From NCBI RefSeq assembly GCF_900156175.1, contig NZ_FTMV01000003.1, positions 310,001 to 374,000 of the forward strand: 64,000 nt of DNA, read 5' to 3'. The translations under genes were made by a program, and so were the position numbers. Source of the stretch: Janthinobacterium sp. TND4EL3 (GTDB taxonomy: Bacteria; Pseudomonadota; Gammaproteobacteria; Burkholderiales; Burkholderiaceae_D). The notes under the pieces were generated by a model. That model saw only the letters and a list, made by a program, of their open reading frames with translations, was not told the origin of the DNA and did no database searches. How positions within the stretch are numbered: position 1 is the first letter of the stretch; every line of letters starts with the position of its first letter. Shown piece by piece: positions 22,351-31,562 of the stretch.

Positions 22351-24393
22351 TTGACCGATCACAATTTATTGCCTGCAAGCCAAGAAGGCCAGCTGCCAGC
22401 GGCGCCCGACGAACCCCAGGCGCCCCCAGGCAAGCACGATGCCGACATCGAGCGCCTGTTTGGCGCCGGTGGTCCGCTGGGACCGGCCGTGGGCAGCTAC
22501 AAGCCACGCCGTTCGCAAACGGAAATGGCCAAGGCCATCGCCAGTGCCATCGACAGCCAGACGACCCTGATCGCCGAGGCGGGCACGGGCACCGGCAAGA
22601 CCTTTGCCTACCTGGTGCCGGCCCTGATGTGGGGCGGCAAGACCATTGTTTCGACGGGCACCAAGAACTTGCAGGATCAGTTGTTCCTGCGCGATATCCC
22701 CACCGTGCGCGCCGCGCTGCAGGCGCCCGTCTCCGTCGCCTTGCTGAAAGGCCGCTCGAACTACGTCTGCCACTATCATCTGGAACGCACCCTGCAGAAC
22801 GGCCGCATGACGTCGCGCGACGACGTGGGCCATCTGCGCGAAATTTCGCGCTTCATCAAGATGACCAGCTCCGGCGACAAGGCCGAATTGACCAAGGTGC
22901 CGGAAAATGCCATGATCTGGAACCTGGTCACGTCCACGCGCGACACCTGCATGGGCGCCGAGTGCCAGTACTACCAGGATTGTTTTGTGATGAAGGCCCG
23001 CAAGGAAGCCCAGCAGGCCGACGTGGTGGTGGTCAACCACCACCTGTTCTTTGCCGACGTGGCCCTGAAGGACACGGGCGTGGCGGAATTGTTGCCTTCG
23101 GCCAATACCATCATCTTCGATGAGGCGCACCAGCTGCCCGATACGGCCACTTTGTTCTTTGGCAATACGGTGTCGACCTCGCAAATCCTGGAACTGTGCC
23201 GCGACGTGCTGGCCGAGGGGCTCGCGCACGCGCGCGGCATCGACTGGGCCAAGACGGTCACGGTGGTGGAAAAGGCGGCGCGCGACCTGCGTTTGACCTT
23301 CCCGCAGGACATCGTGCGCCTGTCCTTGCCGCAGATCGCGCCATCCAGCGACTTTTTCCCCGCCCTCGATACCCTCAAGGATGAGCTTGACGGCATGGTG
23401 GCCGTGCTGGAAACCCAGGCGGAGCGGGCGGAGACGCTGGAGCAGTGCCGCGTGCGCGGCGTCGAGCTGGCGCAGCAGCTGAGCGGCTGGAAATTCGACC
23501 CGAAAGCCAAAGTGGCGGCCGGCGAAGAGGCCGTGTTCTGGGTGGAAGCTTTTTCCAGCTCCCTGCAGCTGCATAAAACGCCGCTGTCGATTGCGCCTAT
23601 CTTCAACAATCAGCGCGAAGGTACGCCGCGCAGCTGGATTTTCACGTCCGCCACGCTGGCCGTGAAAAACGATTTCAAGCATTTTTCCGAACAGATGGGC
23701 TTGACGGGCGAACCGTCGCACACGTGGCCGAGTCCGTTCGACTATGGCCAGCAGGGCTTGCTGTTCGTGCCGCAAAACCTGCCGCAACCCAATTCCCTCG
23801 GCTACACGGACGCCGTCATCGATTGCGCGCTGCCCATCATCGAGGCGGCCGGCGGGCGCACCTTCTTCCTGTGCACCACCTTGCGCGCCGTCAAACGCGC
23901 GGCCGAGCGCCTGGCCGATGAATTCAAGCAGCGCGGCCTGGACTTCCCCCTGTTCGTGCAGGGAGAAAAGGGCCGCACGGAATTGCTGGACCAGTTCCGC
24001 GCCGCCGGGAATGGCGTGCTGATCGGCAGCCAGAGCTTCTGGGAAGGCGTCGACGTGCGCGGCGATGCGCTCTCTCTGGTGATCATCGACAAGCTGCCGT
24101 TCGCGCCGCCCGACGACCCGGTGCTGGCCGCCCGCATCGAAGTGATGGAAAAGCAGGGCAAGAACGGCTTCATGCACCATTCGTTGCCGGAAGCCATTAT
24201 CAACCTGAAGCAGGGCGCGGGCCGCCTGATCCGCGACGAGGGCGACCGCGGCGTGCTGATGATCTGCGATCCCCGTCTCATTTCCAAGCCCTACGGCAAG
24301 CGCATCTGGCAAAGCCTGCCGCCGTTCAAGCGCACGCGCGAGACGAACGAAGTGGTGGAATTCTTCCGCAACCTGCCGCCCCGGGCCGGCTAG
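22351..24393 (+). CDS. ATP-dependent DNA helicase, DinG/YoaA type
   Basis: This superfamily 2 XPD-like Fe-S helicase (680 residues) unwinds DNA with 5'-3' polarity in the characterised relatives. Walker A is AEAGTGTGKT (about 77-86) and the DEAH box is IIFDEAHQ (about 252-259). The four Fe-S cysteines are between them (YVCHYH, RDTCMGAEC, YQDCF). Motif VI QGAGRLIR is near 632. The frame opens at a TAG at 22312, and the first usable start is TTG 22351, with no obvious ribosome binding site. It lies directly upstream of the TIR/ATPase-TPR unit. Confidence 0.92.
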   Translation: MTDHNLLPASQEGQLPAAPDEPQAPPGKHDADIERLFGAGGPLGPAVGSYKPRRSQTEMAKAIASAIDSQTTLIAEAGTGTGKTFAYLVPALMWGGKTIVSTGTKNLQDQLFLRDIPTVRAALQAPVSVALLKGRSNYVCHYHLERTLQNGRMTSRDDVGHLREISRFIKMTSSGDKAELTKVPENAMIWNLVTSTRDTCMGAECQYYQDCFVMKARKEAQQADVVVVNHHLFFADVALKDTGVAELLPSANTIIFDEAHQLPDTATLFFGNTVSTSQILELCRDVLAEGLAHARGIDWAKTVTVVEKAARDLRLTFPQDIVRLSLPQIAPSSDFFPALDTLKDELDGMVAVLETQAERAETLEQCRVRGVELAQQLSGWKFDPKAKVAAGEEAVFWVEAFSSSLQLHKTPLSIAPIFNNQREGTPRSWIFTSATLAVKNDFKHFSEQMGLTGEPSHTWPSPFDYGQQGLLFVPQNLPQPNSLGYTDAVIDCALPIIEAAGGRTFFLCTTLRAVKRAAERLADEFKQRGLDFPLFVQGEKGRTELLDQFRAAGNGVLIGSQSFWEGVDVRGDALSLVIIDKLPFAPPDDPVLAARIEVMEKQGKNGFMHHSLPEAIINLKQGAGRLIRDEGDRGVLMICDPRLISKPYGKRIWQSLPPFKRTRETNEVVEFFRNLPPRAG

Positions 24394-24593
24394 TTTTCCC
24401 TGCCTGCGTACCCCGCATGCCGGGAACGGGCGTGATCGCGCCACTTTCCGGCGTTGCCGCCGATGTTCAGGACGCCAGACACATCTTTGCGCCAGCGCAA
24501 ACAGCTCGTTGCCCAGCCGTTTACAGTGACTTCATGCCCTGAGGGATCAGGGCGCGGCGACGGCAAAGCCGCACGGGGAAGCAGGGGGATGCC

Positions 24594-25199
24594 ATGGAGA
24601 TCCGCTACGGCTGTTTCTTGAGTTATGCGCACGGCCAATATGCATTCATGAACAAGTTCAAGAATGACCTCATCGAGGCCCTGGCCTGCTATCTGGAACC
24701 GCATCTGGACCGCGAGGAAGTCCTGTTCATCGACAGCGAGCAACTGGGCGGCGGCGACGACATCGACCTGCGCGTGGCGCGCGCCATGTGCCAGAGCGTG
24801 TGCATGATCGTGCTGTACACGCCGAAATACGAAGCGCACGGCTACACCCGGCGTGAGTTTGCTGCCATGCAATTGATCGAGCAGGAGCGCCGCGGCTGGT
24901 ATGACTTGCCCAGCCACTTGATCATTCCCATCATCATGACGCGCCACCCCGATGGCTTGCCGCCGCAAATCACGGAATCGGGCCTGTACGTCGATTTCTC
25001 CGGCTATACCCTGGCCAGCGGCGACCTGAAGTCGAATCCGCAATACCTGCCCGACATCGAACGCATCGTGCAGCGTATCGCCACGCACTACCACTTGCTC
25101 AAGCGTTCGACACCGCCTGGCCACGATTGCAGCCGCTTCGTGTTGCCCGATATTCCGCCGGAATGGCGCGCCGTTCCGCCGCCACACTTTCCACGTTAA
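24594..25199 (+). CDS. TIR-domain protein
   Basis: The 201-residue protein has a TIR fold signature over about 1-150. A first strand reads YGCFLSYAHG, then FIDSEQLGGGDDID (a BB-loop-like stretch), then VCMIVLYTPKYEAHGYTRREF. Glu88 in RREF sits where the catalytic NADase glutamate of TIR enzymes lies, so activity is plausible. The C-terminal 40 residues are Pro-rich and unlike any known domain. It has no signal peptide or membrane segment. AGCAGGGGG precedes the ATG. The next gene, an ATPase-TPR protein, follows after 21 bases, so they form one unit. A similar pairing of TIR-like FxsC and TPR protein FxsT is known in the actinobacterial FxSxx-COOH system. Confidence 0.85.
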   Translation: MEIRYGCFLSYAHGQYAFMNKFKNDLIEALACYLEPHLDREEVLFIDSEQLGGGDDIDLRVARAMCQSVCMIVLYTPKYEAHGYTRREFAAMQLIEQERRGWYDLPSHLIIPIIMTRHPDGLPPQITESGLYVDFSGYTLASGDLKSNPQYLPDIERIVQRIATHYHLLKRSTPPGHDCSRFVLPDIPPEWRAVPPPHFPR

Positions 25200-25220
25200 T
25201 CCACGTCAAAAGGTCCTGTC

Positions 25221-27686
25221 ATGGAATGCCAACGCCTGTCACTACCGCCTCTGAGCGCCCCTGGCGAAGTCGTCACCTTCTATTCCTACAAGGGCGGCAC
25301 GGGCCGCACCATGGCGCTGTCGAATATCGCCGTGCTGCTGGCGCGCCGCGAAAACGCCAGCGTACCGGTGCTGATGCTGGACTGGGACATGGAGGCGCCG
25401 GGCCTGCACCATTACTTCGAGCAGCACGAGGAGCGTCCCGGCGTCCTGGAATTCTTCGAGGCCTGCCGTCAGCAGCTCGAACGTTTCAGCCTGGAAGGCG
25501 GGGGCGGGCAGGGCGCGGGCCGCGACGATGCGCTGCTGGCGCAGCGCGTGCTCGACGCCATCGACTGGCAGCAATACGTGGTGCGCGTCGACCAGGGCAG
25601 CCCGCTGTACCTGATGCGCGCCGGGCGTTTCGACGCCAGCTACAGCGAGCGCCTGGCGCAGATGCGCTGGGATCAATTGTTCGATACCTGCCCGGCCCTG
25701 TTCCGCTGCTTCGCCGATACCCTGGCCCAGCATTTCCGCTACGTGCTCGTCGATTCGCGCACGGGGCGCACGGACAGCGCCGGCATCTGCACCACCTTGC
25801 TGCCGAAAAAGCTGGTGGTGGTCTTCACGCCAAACCGCCAAAGCCTGGAAGGCGTCGATGCGCTCGTCACGCGCGCCATCGAGTACCGGCGCAGCCATGA
25901 AGACGAGCAGCGCCCGCTGCTCGTGTATCCCTTGCCCTCGCGCATAGAAATGGGCGATGGCGCGCAACGCGCCGAATGGCGCCGCGGCGACGCGCACAAG
26001 GGCATCGCCGGCTTCCAGCCCATGTTCGAACGGCTGCTGCGCACCTCCTACGGCTTGCCGCAGATCGCCCTCGACAGCTATTTCGACGAAGTCCAGCTGC
26101 AGCAGACGAAAACCTTTGCCTATGGCGAACAATTGGCCGTGCGCATAGACCAGGGCGGCGACCGCTTTTCCCTGACGCGCACCTTCGAAGCCTTTTTGCA
26201 CTGGATGACGGGCGGCTATTTCCCCTGGCAATCGAGCCGTGAAATCGCCTTGCTCGACGCCATCAGCGAAGCGCGCCAGGCCTTGCTGCTCGAACCGGCG
26301 CGTGCCGTGGCCTTGCCGCTGGCGCGCGACCTGGCCCGCCTTGGCGAGTTGTACCGCAAGGATGGGCGTGCCGCGCAGGCGCTCGACGCCTTCCGGCAAA
26401 GCGTCGAGATCCGCGTGCGCCTGCTGGGCGAGGAGCACCCCGACAGCCTGGCCGGCAAGAGCGGCATGGCGCGCCTGCTGCGCCAGCAGGGCAAGCTCGA
26501 CGAAGCGCGTTTCCTCGAGGAAGACGTGGCCGACGTGCGCGAACGCCTGCAGGGCGCCGAGCATCCCGACACCCTGGCCGCCAGGGCCTGCTTGGCGCAG
26601 ACCCTGGCCCAGCAGGGAGAGCTGGCGGCAGCGCTGCTGCTGCAGGATGCGGTGCTGGCCAGCTATGCGCGCCTGCTGGGCGGCGAGCATCCGGTAACCC
26701 TGGGGGCGATGGATGGCCGCGCCGCCACCTTGCTGCGCATGGGGCGTCTGGGACAGGCGCAGCAAGTGCTGGCCAAGGTGGTGGCGGCGCGCGAACGCCT
26801 GTTCGGCGCCGAACATGGCGACACCTTGCGCAGCAAGCTGGCCCTCGCGCAAGCGCTGGGGCGCGACGGCGACCTGCAAGGCGCGCGGCGCCTGCTCGAC
26901 GCCGTACTGCAGGCGCAGGAGCGGCGCCTGGGCGGCGACCATGCGGCCACCCTGGCCACGCGCGATTTGCTGGCCGATATCGCGGCCGGGCAGGGTGACT
27001 GGGCCGGTGCTCGCCAGCTGCATGAAGACCAGGTGGCGGCGCGCGAGCGCACGCAGGGGCTGGACCATCCGGAAACCCTGATGAGCCAGCGCAAGCTGGC
27101 CGAGGCCCTGTTGCGCCGTGGCGAGCTCGACGCCGCCCGCAGCGTGCAGGAGCAAGTGCTGGAAGTCCATGCGCGCCTGCTGGGCGAAGACCACCTCGAT
27201 ACCTTGCACAGCAAGACGCAGCTGGCCGGCACCTTGCAGCAGCAGGGTGACAGCGCGGCGGCGCGCCTGCTGGAAGATGACGTGCTCAGCGGCAGTGAGC
27301 GTCTGCTGAACGCGCCGGCGGGCGACAAGGCGCACGCGCATGCGGACAGCGTGCTCGATAGCGCGCGCCACCTGCAGGCCACCATCCTCGCGGGCCGCGC
27401 CAGCGGTCATGAGGTGGCGGAACCGGAAACCCTGGCCAGCATGATCGGCATGTTGCAAGGCATGATCGAGCGCGAACAGTATGCACAGGCGGGCGAACTG
27501 GCCGAGCATCTGAAGGCATGCCTGCTGCGGCCCGGCGTGCCGGGCAAGCTGCGCAAGCGCGGCATGGCGCAGTTGAAGAGAATGTATAAATTGCAAGGTG
27601 ATCTCGATGCCTTGCTGGCCTTGCAGGAGGACGAGGTGCAGGCGCTGGAAGGGGCCTTGTCGGAAGCGCGCATCGAGCAGCGCTGA
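25221..27686 (+). CDS. MinD/ParA-like ATPase fused to kinesin-light-chain-type TPR array
   Basis: This is an 821-residue predicted NTP-dependent sensor or scaffold. The ATPase domain (about 15-335) has a deviant Walker A KGGTGRT (24-30), an A'-like LMLDWDMEAPG (51-61) and a Walker B-like YVLVDSRTG (174-182). The second Walker A lysine is replaced by Arg29, as in related KGGxGR proteins. From about 365 to 700 are seven TPRs with an exact 42-residue spacing, marked by E/D-H-x-x-T/S-L at 405, 447, 489, 531, 573, 615 and 657. A helical C-terminal domain (about 735-821) closes it. AAAGGTCC precedes the ATG. The preceding TIR gene is its likely effector. Function is inferred, not known. Confidence 0.85.
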   Translation: MECQRLSLPPLSAPGEVVTFYSYKGGTGRTMALSNIAVLLARRENASVPVLMLDWDMEAPGLHHYFEQHEERPGVLEFFEACRQQLERFSLEGGGGQGAGRDDALLAQRVLDAIDWQQYVVRVDQGSPLYLMRAGRFDASYSERLAQMRWDQLFDTCPALFRCFADTLAQHFRYVLVDSRTGRTDSAGICTTLLPKKLVVVFTPNRQSLEGVDALVTRAIEYRRSHEDEQRPLLVYPLPSRIEMGDGAQRAEWRRGDAHKGIAGFQPMFERLLRTSYGLPQIALDSYFDEVQLQQTKTFAYGEQLAVRIDQGGDRFSLTRTFEAFLHWMTGGYFPWQSSREIALLDAISEARQALLLEPARAVALPLARDLARLGELYRKDGRAAQALDAFRQSVEIRVRLLGEEHPDSLAGKSGMARLLRQQGKLDEARFLEEDVADVRERLQGAEHPDTLAARACLAQTLAQQGELAAALLLQDAVLASYARLLGGEHPVTLGAMDGRAATLLRMGRLGQAQQVLAKVVAARERLFGAEHGDTLRSKLALAQALGRDGDLQGARRLLDAVLQAQERRLGGDHAATLATRDLLADIAAGQGDWAGARQLHEDQVAARERTQGLDHPETLMSQRKLAEALLRRGELDAARSVQEQVLEVHARLLGEDHLDTLHSKTQLAGTLQQQGDSAAARLLEDDVLSGSERLLNAPAGDKAHAHADSVLDSARHLQATILAGRASGHEVAEPETLASMIGMLQGMIEREQYAQAGELAEHLKACLLRPGVPGKLRKRGMAQLKRMYKLQGDLDALLALQEDEVQALEGALSEARIEQR

Positions 27687-27713
27687 GGCGGCGCGCCATG
27701 CCGGTGCGCCGCC
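27687..27713 (+). terminator. Hairpin after the TIR/ATPase-TPR unit
   Basis: GGCGGCGC and GCGCCGCC form a perfect 8-bp stem immediately after the stop codon. It is followed by ATAAAAAATG and not by T, so it may be a transcript-end or stability element and not a classical terminator. Confidence 0.35.
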
Positions 27714-27780
27714 ATAAAAAATGCTGCCGATCGGCGCGCCGCACGCGCAGTGTTGGCACTGCTTCAGGTAAAATCCCGTT

Positions 27781-28518
27781 ATGAGAATTCTTATCAGTAA
27801 CGACGATGGCTACCTGGCGCCGGGTCTTGCGGCACTGGCCGACGCGCTCGCGCCGATTGCCGAGATCGTGGTGGTGGCGCCCGACAGCAACCGCTCGGGC
27901 GCATCCAATTCGCTGTCGCTGGACCGGCCCCTGTCCGTGCACAAGGCAGCCAACGGCTTTTATTTTGTCAACGGCACGCCCACAGATTGCGTGCACGTGG
28001 CGCTGACGGGCATGCTCATCGAACGTCCCGACCTGGTGGTCTCCGGTATCAACAACGGTCCCAACATGGGCGACGATACCCTGTACTCCGGCACCGTGGC
28101 TGCGGCCACGGAAGGCTATTTGTTCGGCATCCCGGCCATCGCCTTTTCGCAGTCCGAGTTTGGCTGGGCCAACCTGGACGCGGCGGCCCGCGTGGCCCGC
28201 GAGATCGTCGAACGTCGCTTTGACGCCTTGCAAAAGCCGTATTTGTTGAATGTCAATATACCGGTGATTCCCTATGAGCAACTGCAAGGCGTGGTTGCCA
28301 CGCGCCTGGGCAAGCGCCATTCGGCCGAGCCGGTGATCCGCGCGCTCGACCCGCGTGGCCGGGAAATCTTCTGGATCGGCCCCGCCGGCGCCGCCAGGGA
28401 AGGCGGTCCCGGCACGGATTTTTACGCGGTGCAACAAGGACAAGTGTCCATCACCCCGCTGCAGATCGACCTGACGCATACTACTCAACTCGATGCTCTG
28501 GCCCAGGGCCTGGCATGA
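27781..28518 (+). CDS. surE: 5'/3'-nucleotidase SurE
   Basis: This metal-dependent phosphatase acts on nucleoside 5'- and 3'-monophosphates, in the cytoplasm. The 245 residues begin with the metal-binding [11 protein letters not shown], and [15 protein letters not shown] and [22 protein letters not shown] are present. TAAAAT lies only a few bases before the ATG (GGTAAAATCCCGTTATG), so the leader is very short or the promoter is elsewhere. It begins the classical stationary-phase block surE-pcm-nlpD-rpoS. Confidence 0.97.
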   Translation: MRILISNDDGYLAPGLAALADALAPIAEIVVVAPDSNRSGASNSLSLDRPLSVHKAANGFYFVNGTPTDCVHVALTGMLIERPDLVVSGINNGPNMGDDTLYSGTVAAATEGYLFGIPAIAFSQSEFGWANLDAAARVAREIVERRFDALQKPYLLNVNIPVIPYEQLQGVVATRLGKRHSAEPVIRALDPRGREIFWIGPAGAAREGGPGTDFYAVQQGQVSITPLQIDLTHTTQLDALAQGLA

Positions 28519-28548
28519 CCGCTGACCATGACCGCTGACTATGACTGA
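28515..28548 (+). repeat. 13-bp tandem repeat creating two mini-ORFs before pcm
   Basis: ATGACCGCTGACC (28515-28527) is repeated as ATGACCGCTGACT (28528-28540), and the pcm start ATGACTGATAAG continues the pattern at 28541. The first two ATGs open frames of 7 and 6 codons (MTADHDR and MTADYD), each in a different frame. The first overlaps the surE stop. Confidence 0.8.
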
Positions 28549-29431
28549 TAAGCCGCGCACCTTCCCCCTTTCCCTCGATTCGCTGGCCGGCAAGCCCGCC
28601 AGGCAGGGCGGGGGGCAGTCGCTGGCGCAGTCGCGCATCGCCACGCCGCAGACGGCCACGCAGAATGCGGCGCAGAATGCGGCCCGCGGCGGCGCCCCGC
28701 TGCACGGCGCCACGGCGCCCATCGCGCCGTCGCGCGCGCAGGCCATCGCCAATCAGCGGGCGCAGCCTGCCGTGGCGGCGGCGCCGCGGCAAAATCCGCT
28801 CGTGTCGGACGCCGTGCGCCGGGCCATGGTGGCGCGCATCGCGAAGCAGGGCGTGAAGGACCAGGTGGTGCTTGACGCCATGCAGGCCGTGCCGCGCCAT
28901 ATGTTCATGGACGAGGCGCTGGCGTCGCAGGCGTATATCGACGCTTCGCTGCCCATCGGCCATCACCAGACCATCTCGCAGCCGTATATCGTCGCGCGCA
29001 TGATCGAAGTGATGCGCAATGGCGGCAGCTTGCAGCGCGTGCTGGAGATCGGCACGGGTTGCGGCTACCAGGCGGCGGTGCTGTCGCTGGTGGCGAAAGA
29101 GGTGTATTCGATCGAGCGCATCCGGCCCCTGCACGAGCTGGCGAAGGCCAATCTGCGTCCGCTGCGCGTGTCGAATCTGCGCTTGCAGTACGGAGATGGT
29201 ATGCTTGGCCTGCCGCAGGCGGCGCCCTTCGACGGGATCATCCTTGCCGCTGCCGGCCTGGAAGTCCCGCAAGCCCTGCTGGAACAGCTGGCGCCCGGCG
29301 GGCGTCTGGTTGCGCCGGTGGGGGCTAAATTGCAACACTTACAACTCATTACCCGGGTGGGGAAAATGGAATGGACTAGCCAAACCCTGGAAGATTGCCA
29401 TTTCGTGCCTTTGCGCCCGGGCACCATATGA
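28541..29431 (+). CDS. pcm: Protein-L-isoaspartate O-methyltransferase
   Basis: It repairs damaged proteins by methylating L-isoaspartyl residues with S-adenosylmethionine. The SAM-binding loop [16 protein letters not shown] is at about 167-182 and the family motif [20 protein letters not shown] is near 123-142. At 296 residues it is longer than the usual 205-225. The first about 85 residues are Ala/Gln/Pro-rich low complexity, which may be a real extension or reflect a later start; an internal start near residue 95 (MVARIAKQG) is the main alternative. It follows surE by 22 bases and precedes nlpD. Confidence 0.93.
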   Translation: MTDKPRTFPLSLDSLAGKPARQGGGQSLAQSRIATPQTATQNAAQNAARGGAPLHGATAPIAPSRAQAIANQRAQPAVAAAPRQNPLVSDAVRRAMVARIAKQGVKDQVVLDAMQAVPRHMFMDEALASQAYIDASLPIGHHQTISQPYIVARMIEVMRNGGSLQRVLEIGTGCGYQAAVLSLVAKEVYSIERIRPLHELAKANLRPLRVSNLRLQYGDGMLGLPQAAPFDGIILAAAGLEVPQALLEQLAPGGRLVAPVGAKLQHLQLITRVGKMEWTSQTLEDCHFVPLRPGTI

Positions 29432-29467
29432 TCCCCGGATCAGCTAGCAAGCAGGACATACAATTAC

Positions 29468-30391
29468 ATGCGAATGATTAAGAAAAGTAACATACTTCTA
29501 TGTGGCATCACCTTGGCCGCGCTCTTGAGCGGTTGCGGCACGACGGGCGTCCAGGCGCCCGTCGTCGAGCGCCACCCATCGAGCAGCAGCGCCGCCGCCA
29601 GCGATCCGCGCGACCGCGACCCGGCCTATTACACGGTCAAGCGCGGCGACACCCTGTTGCGCATCGCCCTGGAACACGGCCAGAACTACCGCGACCTGGT
29701 GGCATGGAATGACTTGAGCAATCCGAACGACATCAAGGTCGACCAGGTGCTGCGCGTGCTGCCGCCGAACGGCGACACGGGCGGCGCGCAAACGTCGGCC
29801 ATCGTCATGCCGCCGGCGACGGAAGTCAAGCCGGCCGCGCCGGCCGTGCCGAAGAAATCCGGTCCGCGCGGCGAGAAACGCGCGTATTCCGACGCCACCC
29901 TGGCCGAGTTGCGCGCCGATGGCGGCGGCACCGACGCCAAGCCAGCGCCAGCGCCGGCAGCAGCTGTCGCCGCCGCACCGGCCGCCGCAGCGGCAGCCCC
30001 TGCGGCATCGGCGCCAGGCGACGAGAAAATCAGCTGGATGTGGCCTTCCGAAGGCAAGGTCATCGGTACTTTCGACGAGGGCAAGAACAAGGGCGTCGAT
30101 ATCGCCGGCAAGGCGGGCCAGCAAGTGGTGGCAGCCGGCGCAGGAAAAGTCATGTATGCCGGGAGCGGAATCCGTGGTTATGGTAATCTTGTTATCGTGA
30201 AGCACAGTAATAGCTTGTTGTCGGCGTATGCGCATAACCGCAGCATACTGGTGAAGGAAGGGCAGAACGTCAACAAAGGCCAGGCCATCGCCGAAATGGG
30301 CGATTCCGATGCCGACCGCGTGAAGCTGCACTTTGAAATCCGCCAGCAGGGCAAGCCTGTCGATCCTTCGAAATTCCTGCCTAACCGTTAG
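29468..30391 (+). CDS. nlpD: NlpD-like LysM/M23 lipoprotein (amidase activator type)
   Basis: The 307-residue envelope protein has a signal peptide with lipobox LSGC (Cys near 23). A LysM peptidoglycan-binding domain (about 50-97, [18 protein letters not shown]) follows, then an Ala/Pro-rich linker and a C-terminal M23/LytM domain (about 195-305). The M23 metal ligands are degenerate: the usual H-x-G-x-D reads NKGVD, and HLHFE reads KLHFE. This fits NlpD, which activates an amidase and does not cut itself. An ATG two codons later is an alternative start. It lies 8 bases upstream of rpoS; in relatives the rpoS promoter lies within nlpD. Confidence 0.93.
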   Translation: MRMIKKSNILLCGITLAALLSGCGTTGVQAPVVERHPSSSSAAASDPRDRDPAYYTVKRGDTLLRIALEHGQNYRDLVAWNDLSNPNDIKVDQVLRVLPPNGDTGGAQTSAIVMPPATEVKPAAPAVPKKSGPRGEKRAYSDATLAELRADGGGTDAKPAPAPAAAVAAAPAAAAAAPAASAPGDEKISWMWPSEGKVIGTFDEGKNKGVDIAGKAGQQVVAAGAGKVMYAGSGIRGYGNLVIVKHSNSLLSAYAHNRSILVKEGQNVNKGQAIAEMGDSDADRVKLHFEIRQQGKPVDPSKFLPNR

Positions 30392-30399
30392 GTAAAGCA

Positions 30400-31431
30400 A
30401 TGACACACGCGCCGCACGACCAGCTGGACGATGACCCGGAACTGCCGGAAGACGGGGCAGACGAAGTCGTGACGGACGATACCGGCGAACTCGACGGCAT
30501 TGACGCCGTCGACGCTGGCGAGGGCGGCGAAGTGGCCAGCGTCAGCGTGCTGGTCGAAAGTGTCGATGAACTGAAAAAAGTGCTGGCGGCCGAGCTGTCG
30601 ACCGATACCACGCAGCACTATCTGAACCAGATCGGCACGCGCCCCCTGCTGACGGCGGCGCAAGAGGTGCATTACGCCACCCTGGCCAAGCAGGGCAATT
30701 TCGAAGCCCGGCAAACCATGATCGAGCACAACCTGCGCCTGGTCGTGTCGATCGCCAAGCATTACATCAACCGCGGCGTGGTCCTGCTCGACATGATCGA
30801 GGAGGGCAATATCGGCCTGATGCGGGCCATCGACAAGTTCGAGCCCGAACGCGGTTTCCGTTTCTCTACCTACGCCACCTGGTGGATACGCCAGAGCATC
30901 GAACGCGCCATCATGAACCAGGCGCGCACGGTGCGCCTGCCCGTGCACATGGTGCGCGAACTGAATCAAATTCTGCGCGGCAAGTACCACCTGGAAGCCC
31001 AGCACCACGACGGCAAGGATGCCACCGCGGAAGACATCGCCCACCTGGTGGGCCGTCCCGTGGAAGAGGTGCAGGATATCCTGGCCCTGTCCGAGCATGC
31101 CACCTCGCTCGACGCGCCGCTCGACAACGACCCGCAGTCGTCGCTGATGGACATGCTGCCCGGCGCCAGCGAAGACAGCCCCGACGCGCGCGCGGAACAC
31201 CATGAAATGACGGTGCTCGTGCGCGACTGGCTGACCAAGCTGCCCGACAAGCAGCGGGTCGTCATCATGCGCCGTTTTGGCCTCGACAACGACGATCCGG
31301 CCACCCTGGAAACCCTGGCCGAGGAAATGGGCGTGACGCGCGAGCGCGTGCGCCAGATCCAGCAGGAAGCGCTGATTAAACTGAAGCGCGCCATGGCCGC
31401 GCGCGGCGTCGTGCGCGACTCTCTGCTCTAG
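30400..31431 (+). CDS. rpoS: RNA polymerase sigma factor RpoS
   Basis: This sigma factor is the master regulator of the stationary phase and general stress response. The 343 residues contain an acidic N-terminal segment (about 1-50), region 1.2/2 ([60 protein letters not shown]), region 3, and region 4 with the helix-turn-helix ([18 protein letters not shown]). The Asp/Glu-rich N-terminus is typical of Burkholderiales RpoS. It is the last gene of the surE-pcm-nlpD-rpoS block. Confidence 0.96.
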   Translation: MTHAPHDQLDDDPELPEDGADEVVTDDTGELDGIDAVDAGEGGEVASVSVLVESVDELKKVLAAELSTDTTQHYLNQIGTRPLLTAAQEVHYATLAKQGNFEARQTMIEHNLRLVVSIAKHYINRGVVLLDMIEEGNIGLMRAIDKFEPERGFRFSTYATWWIRQSIERAIMNQARTVRLPVHMVRELNQILRGKYHLEAQHHDGKDATAEDIAHLVGRPVEEVQDILALSEHATSLDAPLDNDPQSSLMDMLPGASEDSPDARAEHHEMTVLVRDWLTKLPDKQRVVIMRRFGLDNDDPATLETLAEEMGVTRERVRQIQQEALIKLKRAMAARGVVRDSLL

Positions 31432-31562
31432 GACGCCCGGTCCCGGTATTTCCGGGGCCGCATCTGCTATCATACGCCCCGCTCGCGGCGCCTGACTTTC
31501 CCCCATTCCTTCAAGTTCCAGCGCGGCCCTGCGTCCTGGCCCACTCTTACCTATTGATCGCT

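Noticed and set aside
24394..27780. Presence of the remaining FxSxx-COOH system parts (FxsA peptide, FxsB radical-SAM protein)
   Set aside because: Neither the TIR protein (ends in HFPR) nor the ATPase-TPR protein (ends in IEQR) carries an FxSxx tail. No radical-SAM gene lies in the adjacent 3 kb, so the full system is not claimed.
29468..30391. Active M23 endopeptidase
   Set aside because: The metal-binding histidines of the usual H-x-G-x-D and HLHFE positions read NKGVD and KLHFE. It fits the non-catalytic NlpD activators, so no hydrolase activity is claimed.
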